NCBI GenBank assembly: GCA_017305665.1
Contig: JAFKKH010000032.1
Coordinates: 1-64,000 of the forward strand
DNA length: 64,000 nt
Reading direction: 5' to 3'
DNA from: Hyphomicrobiales bacterium
GTDB taxonomy: Bacteria > Pseudomonadota > Alphaproteobacteria > Rhizobiales > Xanthobacteraceae
The notes beneath the pieces are model-generated. The model saw only the letters and a program-made list of their open reading frames with translations, made no database searches and had not been told where the DNA came from. The translations under genes and the position numbers were made by a program. Numbering within the stretch: position 1 is the stretch's first letter; each line of letters opens with the position of its first letter. Of the stretch, positions 34,038 to 42,912 are shown piece by piece.

Positions 34038-35417
34038 CTAGAAATCCGCCCCTACTTCGACTTTCCTCGGCGCTTGCGACGTTTCGCTCAGCCATCGCTC
34101 TAGCCAGTTGATATCGAAATGGAGATTTTCGACGCTGGCATCCTTCGCCAGACGACGGTGGAGGGGCATCGTCGTCTTGATTCCAGCTATCTCCATTTCG
34201 CCAAGTGCTTGGCGAAGCCGACCCAGAGCAGCGTTCCTATCTTCACCCCAAACGATTAACTTCCCTAGCAAAGAATCGTAGTGAAGCGGCATATCGTAGC
34301 CTTGGTAGATCGCCCCATCGAAGCGCACGCCGAATCCACCCGGAACATGAAGATCAGATATCTTACCTGGATTGGGAGCAAACTGATTATCGGGATCTTC
34401 GGCATTTATTCTGCATTCGATGGCGTGGCCCACCACCCGGACCTCGTCTTGATCGAACGAGAGCATCTTGTCGTCTGCGATTTGAATCATTTCGCGAACG
34501 ATATCGATCCCGGTGATCATCTCCGTAACGGGATGCTCTACCTGAACACGCGTGTTCATTTCGAGAAAATAAAAAAGCCGCTCGCTTTCGTCGTAGAGGA
34601 ACTCGATCGTGCCTGCCCCCCTGTAACTGACCGACTTGGCGAGCTCCACTGCGGCAGTGCATATTTGATCGCGAAGCGACGCGGTCAACGAAGCAGCTGG
34701 CGCTTCTTCCCAGACTTTTTGCCGACGCCTCTGGATTGAGCAATCGCGCTCGAACAAGTGGACGACATTCTTTCCATCACCGAGGATCTGCACCTCGATG
34801 TGTCTCGCGCTGTCGACAAAACGTTCGATATAGACCTTGCCATCACCGAAAGCCGCTTTTGCTTCGTTCGATGCCAGCGCGATCTGGGCTCCGAGATCTT
34901 CGGGTCGCTCCACGACGCGGATTCCGCGACCGCCGCCACCAGCCGCGGCCTTAATCATGATGGGAAAGCCTATCGCTCTCGCGATTTCGGTCGCCTTTTC
35001 TGCGTCGATGGCTCCTCCGCTGCCAGGTAGAAGAGGAAGACCAGCGGCTTCGGCACACAAACGTGCTGCAATCTTATCTCCCATAAGCCTGATAATGCGG
35101 GCATCCGGACCGATGAAAATTAGGCCGGCCGCCGCGACTGCATCCGCAAAGCTCGCATTTTCCGAAAGAAACCCATAGCCTGGATGAACCGCGTCGCAAC
35201 CTGAAGCGACCGCCGCTTTGATGATTGCGTCCGTATTCAGGTAGGATTTCGTCGCGCGGGCCGGGCCGATATTGATTGTTTCGTCGGCAAGGCGTGCGGC
35301 AAGCATATTGCGGTCCGCGTCGCTTACCGCCTGAACCGTCTTTATACCTAGAGAGTGGGCCGCACGCACAATCCGCACGGCAATCTCACCCCGGTTGGCG
35401 ATGAAGATCTTTTTCAT
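34038..35417 (-). CDS. accC: Biotin carboxylase subunit
   Basis: A 459-residue ATP-grasp enzyme. FIANRGEIAVRIVRAA opens the chain; the ATP loop is IKAAAGGGGRGIRVV, and EMNTRVQVEHPVTE carries the catalytic and metal residues, then INAEDP. It would carboxylate the biotin of the carrier encoded just upstream (four-base gap). No carboxyltransferase of the acetyl-CoA or propionyl-CoA type is near; instead PxpB/PxpC homologues, related to the carboxyltransferase part of urea carboxylase, lie at 40.9-42.7 kb. It is therefore probably part of a dedicated catabolic carboxylase and not of fatty-acid synthesis. Symbol given by homology. Confidence 0.88.
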   Translation of the reverse strand: MKKIFIANRGEIAVRIVRAAHSLGIKTVQAVSDADRNMLAARLADETINIGPARATKSYLNTDAIIKAAVASGCDAVHPGYGFLSENASFADAVAAAGLIFIGPDARIIRLMGDKIAARLCAEAAGLPLLPGSGGAIDAEKATEIARAIGFPIMIKAAAGGGGRGIRVVERPEDLGAQIALASNEAKAAFGDGKVYIERFVDSARHIEVQILGDGKNVVHLFERDCSIQRRRQKVWEEAPAASLTASLRDQICTAAVELAKSVSYRGAGTIEFLYDESERLFYFLEMNTRVQVEHPVTEMITGIDIVREMIQIADDKMLSFDQDEVRVVGHAIECRINAEDPDNQFAPNPGKISDLHVPGGFGVRFDGAIYQGYDMPLHYDSLLGKLIVWGEDRNAALGRLRQALGEMEIAGIKTTMPLHRRLAKDASVENLHFDINWLERWLSETSQAPRKVEVGADF

Positions 35418-35421
35418 TCAC

Positions 35422-35664
35422 TCAAGCCTCGAGCTCGCAGATGGGATCGCCGGGCATGACCATCTCGTCATCCTCGACTAGGTAACGTACGAAGTGACAT
35501 GTCTGGTCGGCGACGATCGCTTGAAAGGATTTCATGACCTCTACGACCGCAACGGTCGTACCGGCCTCCAACTTATCACCCTCTTTCGCGAACTCATCTG
35601 CTTCAGGTGATGGGCGTCGGTAGAATACGCCGGGAACCGAGGATGAAATTACGATTTTTGCCAC
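35422..35664 (-). CDS. accB: Biotin carboxyl carrier protein (short)
   Basis: An 80-residue biotinyl domain. The biotin lysine is K45 in VEVMKSF, with V-M-K in place of the more common A-M-K. There is no N-terminal extension as in the usual AccB of about 150 residues, so it is just the carrier domain. GTG 35664 is the start. It is co-transcribed with the biotin carboxylase four bases downstream. Such small carriers are typical of gene sets with PxpA/B/C. Confidence 0.85.
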   Translation of the reverse strand: MAKIVISSSVPGVFYRRPSPEADEFAKEGDKLEAGTTVAVVEVMKSFQAIVADQTCHFVRYLVEDDEMVMPGDPICELEA

Positions 35665-35758
35665 GCTTTTGCTCCGCTTCCCCTATCGCTTCCGCGTCCC
35701 GAACTCCGTGCCTGTTCAGATTGATCGAGAGCGCCCAGATAGAGCGCTCCCGTTTCGA

Positions 35759-36874
35759 TTACTTCGATGACTGGAGATCTTTCAGCGCCGCATCGGCCTT
35801 CAGCGAACCGTCCGCACCGTCCTTGGAAATCACGACCGGAGGAATGAAGTTGATTGGATCCGCCGGAACTTCGCCCTTGGACAGAAACGCCGCGCACTGC
35901 TTGACACCGGCATTGGTCTGAGCCGCATAGTTCTGGTCGATGGTAACGAGTGTGACCCCGTCGATTATCGAGGAGAGAATTCCGCGGCTGACGTTGAAAC
36001 CGGACGTATAGACCTTGCCTTGAAGTTTCAGGTTACGAATGACTTCACCGACGCCTTCCACACTCTGGTCAGTATGGAATACGAGGTTTACATCGGGATG
36101 CGCCGTCAGGAACGGCGTCATGGTCGTCAGTGTTTCTTTGACGGAATAGCTCAACCCTGTCGGAACCGCCCTGGCCGGATCATTGAAGAACTTCGCTTGC
36201 GGGATGATCTCTTTGTAACCGGCCACGAAACCCTTCATGCGGGACCGCGCCCAGGCTTGGTCCGGCGCGCTGCTGGCGAGTGCGACGGTATCGATGCTGA
36301 GATTCTTTGCCTTCACCATCTTGGCCGTTTCGACGCCGTTGATCCGCCCCGCTTCTTCCTCGTTCAACGCCGTGAACGCGAAACGCTTCGACTTATCCAC
36401 ATCGATGTTGAAGGTGAATACTGGAATACCCTGGTCGATGTACTTGTCGATCACACGAACGAATTGCCCCGGCAATGGCGTCTGCAAAACGAGGCAGTCC
36501 ACGCTTTCCGAGGCCAGCAGCGTTTCCAGCTGCGATAATTGCTGGTTCGGATCGGTGTTGATCGGCCCGACGAGATTGCAGTTCATAGCAAGTCCACCGG
36601 CCGAAGAAGCGCAGCCTCGCTCCATGCCTGCGCGCATTTCCGTACCCATGCGGGGAATTGCCGTCGCCATGACGTCCACTGTGACGTTGGCCGGCTTGCC
36701 GTCCTTAAGCGAGGCGACGATACGCGGCGCAAGCTTGAATTCTCCCCAGGGCATCTTCGCCTGCTGGGCAGACTGAGGCACGTTCACCCCGGCCGCATAG
36801 GCAGCAGTCAATTGCACCGTCATCATTGCCGCTCCAATCGCAGCCATTCTGCTGTACTTAACACTGTTTCCCAT
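35759..36874 (-). CDS. Sugar-type ABC transporter periplasmic binding protein
   Basis: A 371-residue exported protein from ATG 36874 (GGAGA seven bases upstream); the frame is open to 37093 but overlaps the ATPase gene there. The start holds a Sec signal, ending near TAAYAAG. The mature part has the type-I fold of ribose-binding proteins: CLVLQTPLPGQFVRVIDKYI, GIPVFTFNIDV, AGRINGVETAKM and VYTSGFNVSRGIL. It is the last of three transporter genes and follows the ATPase gene by 79 bases. The ligand is unknown; in this cluster a small nitrogen-containing or polar compound is as likely as a sugar. Confidence 0.87.
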   Translation of the reverse strand: MGNSVKYSRMAAIGAAMMTVQLTAAYAAGVNVPQSAQQAKMPWGEFKLAPRIVASLKDGKPANVTVDVMATAIPRMGTEMRAGMERGCASSAGGLAMNCNLVGPINTDPNQQLSQLETLLASESVDCLVLQTPLPGQFVRVIDKYIDQGIPVFTFNIDVDKSKRFAFTALNEEEAGRINGVETAKMVKAKNLSIDTVALASSAPDQAWARSRMKGFVAGYKEIIPQAKFFNDPARAVPTGLSYSVKETLTTMTPFLTAHPDVNLVFHTDQSVEGVGEVIRNLKLQGKVYTSGFNVSRGILSSIIDGVTLVTIDQNYAAQTNAGVKQCAAFLSKGEVPADPINFIPPVVISKDGADGSLKADAALKDLQSSK

Positions 36875-36953
36875 TTTTATTCTCCGATGTATCGTATTCG
36901 ATGAGATGAAATGGCCTGCCAATTTTCGTCGAAGGCCGGCGAGCTTGCTCAAA

Positions 36954-38426
36954 TCAGGATATCTGTGCGTGAGCCTCCTTCCTCTCGAAACGAGCGATGA
37001 CTTCGACGAGGTGAGAGACGTTGGAAATCTCGGACATCGATATTCGTCCAGCGATCGACCCGCGCGACAGGACGACGACTTCATCGGCGACATCGTACAT
37101 TTCAGGAACTTCGGTGCAGAAGAGCACGACGGCCTTCCCCGCCCTGCAATATGACTTCAACAGAGCGTAAATCTCTCGCTTCGAGGATATGTCCACACCG
37201 CGTGTAGGCTCTTCCACTACGATGATATCTGCATTGGTCTCGAGCGTTGCCCCAAGCACGACCTTCTGCTGATTACCACCACTGAGAGACGTGACCGGAT
37301 TCGAGTGATGACCGACCTTGATCGTGTATCGTCTGACCGAGTTATCGGCGAGGCGGTTGATTGCGGCAAGGCTGAGAGTGCCTGCAGCGGTGGTCATCCT
37401 GTCGCGACCCAATCTGATCGCCAGATTCTCCGCGACCGACATATTGGAAAACACCGTATGCTTCCGACTGGCGGCGATATATTCAGTAGCGCAGCCGTTG
37501 GTGCGGCCGGGGTTCGCCGGGCGAAACTGCCCGATCACCTGGGTCAGTTCTCTGGCCCCAGATCCCTCCACGCCCGCCAGAACGAGAACCGTTCCGGCGC
37601 GAACGTCCAGATCGACGTTTTGAAAAGCTCCAGCAGCGTCGGCGCACGACTTCAAGGCGAGCAGCACCTTCTGGTCCTTCATCGGCGTTTTCGGTGTGCC
37701 GCCGACCGCCGATGTCGTCGTCGCAACATGTTCGGTGAGTGTAAGCTGAGCAGCGATTGCCGCTTCTGTCAGCGCAGAGTCTCCCCGGAGTTCGGCGACG
37801 ATGCGGCCTTCTCTCAAGATCATGACGTCAGAGCACGCGCTGACGAGGTCGTTCAGGCGGTGGGTCACCAGAATGACGATTTTTCCTGCCTGAGCCAACC
37901 GCTCCATCAGTTCGAACAGCGCCTTGGACTCTTCATCCGTCAGAGCCGAATTAGGCTCGTCGAACAGGAAAACATCCGCCTTGTGCAACATGGCGCGCGC
38001 AATCTCGACACGCTGATGAACTGCAAGCGGCAGATCCACCAACTCGAAGTCGGCGAACATATCGATGCTGAGCAGCCGGAGGATCTTCTCGGTCTCTGCA
38101 TCCCCGCGGTTTTGGCTGGCCCGCTCCTCTTCTTCCCGCCCGACCTCAAGGTTTTTCCAGACGGATAGATTAGGCCAGACCTGGGGTTCCTGATGAACGA
38201 CCGCAACTTTGAAATCCCGCGTGGCCTGGCCGTCGCGGACGAGGACGAGGTCGCCGGAGTCGGGGCGTTCTTCTCCGGAAAGAACGCGCATCAGGGTGGA
38301 TTTACCTGCCCCGTTCGGCCCTGCAATTCCGATCACGGTCCCCGAAATCAGCCGGATGTCCAGACCGGAAAGCGCACGAGTTGCACCGTAGCGCTTGGTA
38401 AGCCCCGTTGCGATGAGTTCGTTCAT
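36954..38426 (-). CDS. Sugar-type ABC transporter ATPase with two nucleotide-binding domains (RbsA-like)
   Basis: A 490-residue tandem ATPase. Domain 1 has GPNGAGKSTLMRVLSGEE (Walker A) and VFLFDEPNSALTD (Walker B); domain 2 has a weak A-site VEGSGARELTQVIG, LSGGNQQKVVLG and IIVVEEPTRGVDI, the usual asymmetric RbsA/XylG pattern. Start ATG 38426 overlaps the permease stop as ATGA; the extra upstream residues to 38504 are shadow. It works with the permease and the binding protein of this operon. Confidence 0.9.
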   Translation of the reverse strand: MNELIATGLTKRYGATRALSGLDIRLISGTVIGIAGPNGAGKSTLMRVLSGEERPDSGDLVLVRDGQATRDFKVAVVHQEPQVWPNLSVWKNLEVGREEEERASQNRGDAETEKILRLLSIDMFADFELVDLPLAVHQRVEIARAMLHKADVFLFDEPNSALTDEESKALFELMERLAQAGKIVILVTHRLNDLVSACSDVMILREGRIVAELRGDSALTEAAIAAQLTLTEHVATTTSAVGGTPKTPMKDQKVLLALKSCADAAGAFQNVDLDVRAGTVLVLAGVEGSGARELTQVIGQFRPANPGRTNGCATEYIAASRKHTVFSNMSVAENLAIRLGRDRMTTAAGTLSLAAINRLADNSVRRYTIKVGHHSNPVTSLSGGNQQKVVLGATLETNADIIVVEEPTRGVDISSKREIYALLKSYCRAGKAVVLFCTEVPEMYDVADEVVVLSRGSIAGRISMSEISNVSHLVEVIARFERKEAHAQIS

Positions 38427-39523
38427 TTGAGAACCCGCCCCGCAGTCTCGGCAGCACGCTGACCTGCTTTGCGAATGAGCTTCTGTGAGAGGATGTCGAT
38501 CCATACCGCTATGACGGTGACGAGGCCTATGAAAAGAAGCTGCGCGAAAGATCCGACACCGAGTAGTGCGAGACCGTTGTTCAGAAGACTGAGCAGAATG
38601 ACGCCCAGAAGAGTGCCGAGAACGGTACCGCGTCCGCCACTAAGACTTGCGCCGCCAATGACCACCGCTGCGATGACGGAGAAGAGGAGCGAGCCGGCGT
38701 CAGAAGGGCCGACCGATCCGACATATGAAAAGTCGACGATGCCCGCGACCCCGGCCGCAAGCCCACTCAGCAGAAAGACGATGTACTTGTATTTAACGAT
38801 CGGCAGTTTGGCGACCTTGGCAGCCTCTGCATTGCCGCCGATAGCAACCAGCCGAAATCCGAAAATAGTACGGTGGCGAACGATCCAAAACAAAATAGCT
38901 GCGGCGAACAGCCAGAAGATTTCTGTTGGGATGCTCCCGCCGACCTGGAGCCCGCCGAGCGCATTGAAGAAGGAGCGCTCCCAATCAGGAGGAAGCGGAT
39001 CGTTGTATTCCGGTGTGAAGGTGGCTGCATTGCCGAGAAGGAGCTGAAGCCCTTGCGCGATATTCAATGCACCGAGCGTCGCAATGAAAGACGGCAGGCC
39101 TGCCCGCAGCACCAGAAACCCGCATAGAAGGCCAGCGAGACCAGCAGTAACCAAGGCCAGCAACATGGCCGGGATCAGCGACATCTCGAAGGGCGCCCCA
39201 CCTCCCCCCAGCCAAAAGGCAGCAAGCACGACCGATGTCAGACCGTACACGGCACCAACGGACAGATCGATCTCACCGACGAGAATGACTTGCATCTGCG
39301 CCAACGCGATGATCCCCAGAGGCACCATTGAGCGAAGCAGAGTTAGCAGGTTTGCCGCACTGAAAAACTGGGGCTTTTGAATACCGAAGGCGAGAGCGAT
39401 GAGCGCAATGCCGACAGCCAATCCCATCAACCTGAGGCTGTTCAAGCCACTCTGAGTTCCAAACCAGTTTGCTTTTGCGCGCTTCTCAGCAGTAACGCCA
39501 ACCAACTCTAATTCCGACGACAT
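38423..39523 (-). CDS. Sugar-type ABC transporter permease (RbsC-like)
   Basis: A 366-residue permease with eight to ten membrane segments. FSAANLLTLLRSMVPLGIIA and the EIDLSVGAVYGLTSVVLAAF signature of RbsC/XylH are clear, and VVIGGASLSGGRGTVLGTLL comes later. It is first in the operon permease-ATPase-binding protein. The 457-base upstream region contains two TGTGATCACA palindromes, so the importer is probably in the same regulon as the pxp genes facing it. Confidence 0.9.
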   Translation of the reverse strand: MSSELELVGVTAEKRAKANWFGTQSGLNSLRLMGLAVGIALIALAFGIQKPQFFSAANLLTLLRSMVPLGIIALAQMQVILVGEIDLSVGAVYGLTSVVLAAFWLGGGGAPFEMSLIPAMLLALVTAGLAGLLCGFLVLRAGLPSFIATLGALNIAQGLQLLLGNAATFTPEYNDPLPPDWERSFFNALGGLQVGGSIPTEIFWLFAAAILFWIVRHRTIFGFRLVAIGGNAEAAKVAKLPIVKYKYIVFLLSGLAAGVAGIVDFSYVGSVGPSDAGSLLFSVIAAVVIGGASLSGGRGTVLGTLLGVILLSLLNNGLALLGVGSFAQLLFIGLVTVIAVWIDILSQKLIRKAGQRAAETAGRVLK

Positions 39524-39758
39524 TTCTACTCCCTCCGGTTCTTTTAGGCTGAACCGATTTTATCGTCCGATCTCGGTACTTGCGTCCAAGATTCTTGGTT
39601 ATCGATTGCATTCATTCGCCAGCAACACGCTCGATAACGCGACGGGAAATGTTGCGCGTCAGCCATGATATCGATGCACCCCGATGACCGATTCGAGTTC
39701 GGCCGCCTGGGCGCCCATCAAATTGAAACGATGCCACTCCCACCGCAGCACCCTATCA

Positions 39759-39770
39759 CTGTGATCACAG
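39759..39770. promoter_or_regulatory. Extended palindrome CTGTGATCACAG
   Basis: A perfect 12-base palindrome 236 bases upstream of the permease start; its core equals the sites at 33796 and 39935. Proposed GntR operator. Confidence 0.6.
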
Positions 39771-39934
39771 ATCACCAAGCTGAATTTTGAGGCAAGATCA
39801 TTTTTGCCTGCGACCTACTCGTCACTCCAAGATACTGTAATTGCGCGGTGTTTGTTGATATTGCGGCCAGCGCCTTCGATTTCATCCGCTGTGATGAATC
39901 TTTCCTATGCAACGACTGCGGTCCTTGACTTGCC

Positions 39935-39944
39935 TGTGATCACA
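39935..39944. promoter_or_regulatory. TGTGATCACA operator upstream of pxpA
   Basis: A perfect palindrome 37 bases before ATG 39981, likely to overlap the promoter, so a bound GntR protein would repress pxpA. Confidence 0.6.
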
Positions 39945-39980
39945 CAAATACGGTGATTGGAAAGAGAGCGGAGCTAAAAG

Positions 39981-40715
39981 ATGGTGACGATAAATTGCGA
40001 TATGGGCGAGGCGTTCGGCATCTACAACCTTTGCGATGACGCCAGCGTCATGCCGTTCGTCACGCATATCAACGTGGCATGCGGCTTCCACGCATCCGAT
40101 CCGATAGTGATGTGGAACACCGTAAAACTAGCCCGGACTTTCGAGATCGGAATCGGTGCGCATCCGGGGCTACCGGATAAGGAAGGCTTCGGTCGACGGG
40201 AGATGAAGATGACGCGCGACGAAATTGCATCCGCGGTCATGTATCAGGTGGGAGCGCTCTCCTCGTTTCTACAGGCGGAAGGCTTGGCGATGACACACAT
40301 CAAGCCCCATGGAGCGCTTATGGGAATGGCGCAGAAGCAGGAATCGACCGCCAACGCGATAGCCGATGCGGCTCAGTGCTTTGAGCTGCCTGTTATCGCC
40401 GTCGCGAACAGCGTCTTGGCGGACGTGCTTAACCACCGGAAAATCCCCTTCGTATGCGAATTCTATGTCGACTTAGAATATGACGACAATGGCGTCCAAG
40501 TAATCAGCCGACATCCGAAGACCATATCTCCGCAAGATGCAGCCGCGAAAGCGGTCAGAGCTCTTGATGTCGGAGTGACCAGATCGAAAAACGGCAACGA
40601 TGTCGACGTGGTGGCCGATTCGATCTGCGTTCATGGAGACACGGTCGGCGCCGCCAAGGTCGCAGAAGCGGTTTACACGGCCCTTTCGTCGCGCTTGAAA
40701 CGCAATCTGATTTAG
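39981..40715 (+). CDS. pxpA: LamB/YcsF family protein (5-oxoprolinase subunit A-like)
   Basis: A 244-residue protein. The start TINCDMGEAFG and later THINVACGFHA, HPGLPDKEGFGRR, THIKPHGAL and SICVHGD are the signature blocks of LamB/YcsF (PxpA), a metal-dependent TIM-barrel-like enzyme. With PxpB and PxpC it opens 5-oxoproline with ATP in known bacteria. Gaps to pxpB are 139 bases. Because a biotin carboxylase and carrier are in the same cluster, a related amide-ring substrate is possible. Good AAAG-type ribosome site (gcggagctaaaag) precedes. Confidence 0.9.
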   Translation: MVTINCDMGEAFGIYNLCDDASVMPFVTHINVACGFHASDPIVMWNTVKLARTFEIGIGAHPGLPDKEGFGRREMKMTRDEIASAVMYQVGALSSFLQAEGLAMTHIKPHGALMGMAQKQESTANAIADAAQCFELPVIAVANSVLADVLNHRKIPFVCEFYVDLEYDDNGVQVISRHPKTISPQDAAAKAVRALDVGVTRSKNGNDVDVVADSICVHGDTVGAAKVAEAVYTALSSRLKRNLI

Positions 40716-40854
40716 CTTTGCGCGCACGTGCGGTACGAACCACGCCCCGGGCTTACTGCGCATCATCAGCGAAACGCATTCGGCGCAATTCAGTCGGACA
40801 AGAGGATGACGAAGGAGCGGCGATCCAGTTACGATCTGGCAGAGAGGAAACCAT

Positions 40855-41703
40855 ATGATTTTTGAGATGCTCAGGATTTCGCCGGCTGGAGATCGTCATG
40901 TTCTGGCGAGATTGGGAGACGATGCGACAGTCGACGCCAATTTCCTGTCCTTGAGTTTGGCTGCTGCGATCGAAGCTTCTGGTATTGACGGAATTTCCGA
41001 TCTCGTGCCGTCGTATAATTCCGTTCTGGTCCAGTATGACTTCGAAATGCTGAGCTTCCGTGACCTCGGCAGAGAGCTTGTGCGCCTCTACGATGCGCTG
41101 CCGCCGATCTCAGATATGGTGATCGAAAGCCGCCTCGTCCGCATACCGGTGTTTTATGGCGATCCCTGGACTCGGGAGTGCATCGAGGACTATCGCGCGA
41201 AGGTCGCTCAACGGGAATACGACCCCGACTTCGTCGCCAGGGTCAACAATTTGGACAGCGCGGAAGCCGTCTACGCCCGTCATTCCGGTTGCGAACAATG
41301 GGTCGTAACAGTGTCTTCTTTCCCCGGGCTTCCGATTTTGCGCGCATTAGACCGAAAATGCGAAGTCATCTCTCCGAAGTACAATCCTCCAAGAACCTGG
41401 ACGCCAGTCGGGTCGATCGGTGTAGGCGGAACCTCGACCTCGATCTATACGATACCCAGCCCCGGCGGCTACAACCTCATAGGGCGCACGCCGGCACCCG
41501 TATGGGACCCCCATCAAAGCTTACCGGCATTGAAGGACACGGCAATTCTGTTGAAAGCAGCGGATCGCGTCAGATTTATTCCCATCGGTCGAGACGAATT
41601 CGACGAAATCAGCGCCTCGGTCTCCGAAGGTCGATACGTCCACGAAATCGAACCGGGTACGTTCTCGGTCAGGGCGTATCACGAAAGCCGAAGCAGCCTG
41701 TAA
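40855..41703 (+). CDS. pxpB: 5-oxoprolinase subunit B-like/allophanate hydrolase subunit 1 (KipI family)
   Basis: A 282-residue KipI/AHS1 protein. The N-terminal ferredoxin-like part (SPAGDRHVLARLGDD) is followed by LVPSYNSVLVQYD and IPVFYGDPW; the C-terminal cyclophilin-like domain has FPGLPILRALDRKCEV, GSIGVGGTSTSIYTIPSPGG and LIGRTP. AHS1 is homologous to half of the carboxyltransferase domain of urea carboxylase. It is 15 bases from pxpC and works with it as a complex. Confidence 0.9.
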   Translation: MIFEMLRISPAGDRHVLARLGDDATVDANFLSLSLAAAIEASGIDGISDLVPSYNSVLVQYDFEMLSFRDLGRELVRLYDALPPISDMVIESRLVRIPVFYGDPWTRECIEDYRAKVAQREYDPDFVARVNNLDSAEAVYARHSGCEQWVVTVSSFPGLPILRALDRKCEVISPKYNPPRTWTPVGSIGVGGTSTSIYTIPSPGGYNLIGRTPAPVWDPHQSLPALKDTAILLKAADRVRFIPIGRDEFDEISASVSEGRYVHEIEPGTFSVRAYHESRSSL

Positions 41704-41718
41704 CGGAGTTACCCCTCC

Positions 41719-42711
41719 ATGAATATTTCAGTTATCAAGCCTGGTTTAGAGACGACCATACAGGATTTTCCTGGTCGTCGGGGTATGCTGCGCCATGGAG
41801 TGCCGCCTTCGGGGCCGCAGGATGACTGGTCGTTCAGGCTGGCGAACTTGGTGGTTGGAAACCCTGCCGGAGCGGCCGCATTGGAATGCCAGTTGCTTGG
41901 CCCGGAACTTCGCTTCAACGCTGACGCGGTCATCGCCATATGCGGAGCCGATATGGGGGCAACTCTCGACAGTCAACCCGTTCAGATGTGGCAAAGTATT
42001 GCCGTCTCCCCTGGCCAGTTGCTGCAGCTCGGCGGCGCACGTTACTGCGCCCGGACCTATATCGCGGTGGCTGGAGGGATAGATGTGCCCGTGACCATGG
42101 GAGCCAGGGCAACATATGCGACTGCGGCTCTTGGGGGCGCCGATGGAAAGCCCCTGACCTCTCAGCAAGTGCTTGCGGTCGGCGCAAGCGCTTTAGAAAC
42201 CCCACATCGAAGCCGGCAAGTATTGCCATCGGCGACCCCGGCCATGCCGACCGACAAAGTCAACACCATCTGCGTTGTTCGCGGTCCCAATGACGATTGG
42301 GTCTCCGAGAAGGGAGTAAAGGAATTTTTCGAAGCGGAGTGGAAACTAACGACGCGGAGCAATCGTGTGGGGTATCGAATTCAGGGACCCAAACTCGACT
42401 ATTCCGAGACTGCGTTGACTAAGTCACCCGAACATGGCGACCATCCCTCCAACATCATCGATATCGGCTATCCGATAGGCGGCATAAATTGGGCTGGCGA
42501 AACACCCATCATCCTCATGCACGATTGCGTAACGCTCGGTGGTTTTTTCATCCCGTTTACGGTACCCAGCTGCGATCTCTGGAAGCTGGCGCAGATCCGC
42601 CCTGGAAGCAGTTTCATGTTCAGGGAAATCACATTGGAAGAGGCTCAATCGCAGAGACGTAAGATCGAGAAATGTTGTGTCTTGGCGAACATCGTGGATT
42701 CTATCGGTTGA
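41719..42711 (+). CDS. pxpC: 5-oxoprolinase subunit C-like/allophanate hydrolase subunit 2 (KipA family)
   Basis: A 330-residue KipA/AHS2 protein. ISVIKPGLETTIQDFPGRRG and MLRHGVPPSGPQDDWSFRLA are the family start, and NRVGYRIQGPKL, HPSNIIDIGYPIGGINWAGE and MHDCVTLGGFFIPF the later conserved blocks. It forms the second half of the carboxyltransferase-like unit with PxpB. It ends 201 bases before the GntR gene; nothing is seen in that gap. Confidence 0.9.
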   Translation: MNISVIKPGLETTIQDFPGRRGMLRHGVPPSGPQDDWSFRLANLVVGNPAGAAALECQLLGPELRFNADAVIAICGADMGATLDSQPVQMWQSIAVSPGQLLQLGGARYCARTYIAVAGGIDVPVTMGARATYATAALGGADGKPLTSQQVLAVGASALETPHRSRQVLPSATPAMPTDKVNTICVVRGPNDDWVSEKGVKEFFEAEWKLTTRSNRVGYRIQGPKLDYSETALTKSPEHGDHPSNIIDIGYPIGGINWAGETPIILMHDCVTLGGFFIPFTVPSCDLWKLAQIRPGSSFMFREITLEEAQSQRRKIEKCCVLANIVDSIG

Positions 42712-42912
42712 TCCTGCCGTCAGAGAGTCGCTCAGCCAAAATGAATTCGTTCTGCAGAAGCGGCTCGTTGGCCAAGTTCATATGCGAACATGCACTCGGC
42801 GCAATAGGCCAATCCCGCCTAAACCGAAGGGACTGTTTCCCCTTTCGAAGGAAACATTCTAAGCGAATAATGACATCAGGACAATCTGATCGTCCTGCAA
42901 GAAGGAAATCCA

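Larger units (their letters stand above)
39524..39980. other. Divergent control region of importer and pxp operons
   Basis: A 457-base gap between the leftward transporter operon and the rightward pxpA. It contains two exact TGTGATCACA palindromes (39760 and 39935), 175 bases apart. No gene was seen. Loop formation between the two sites is possible. Confidence 0.55.
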
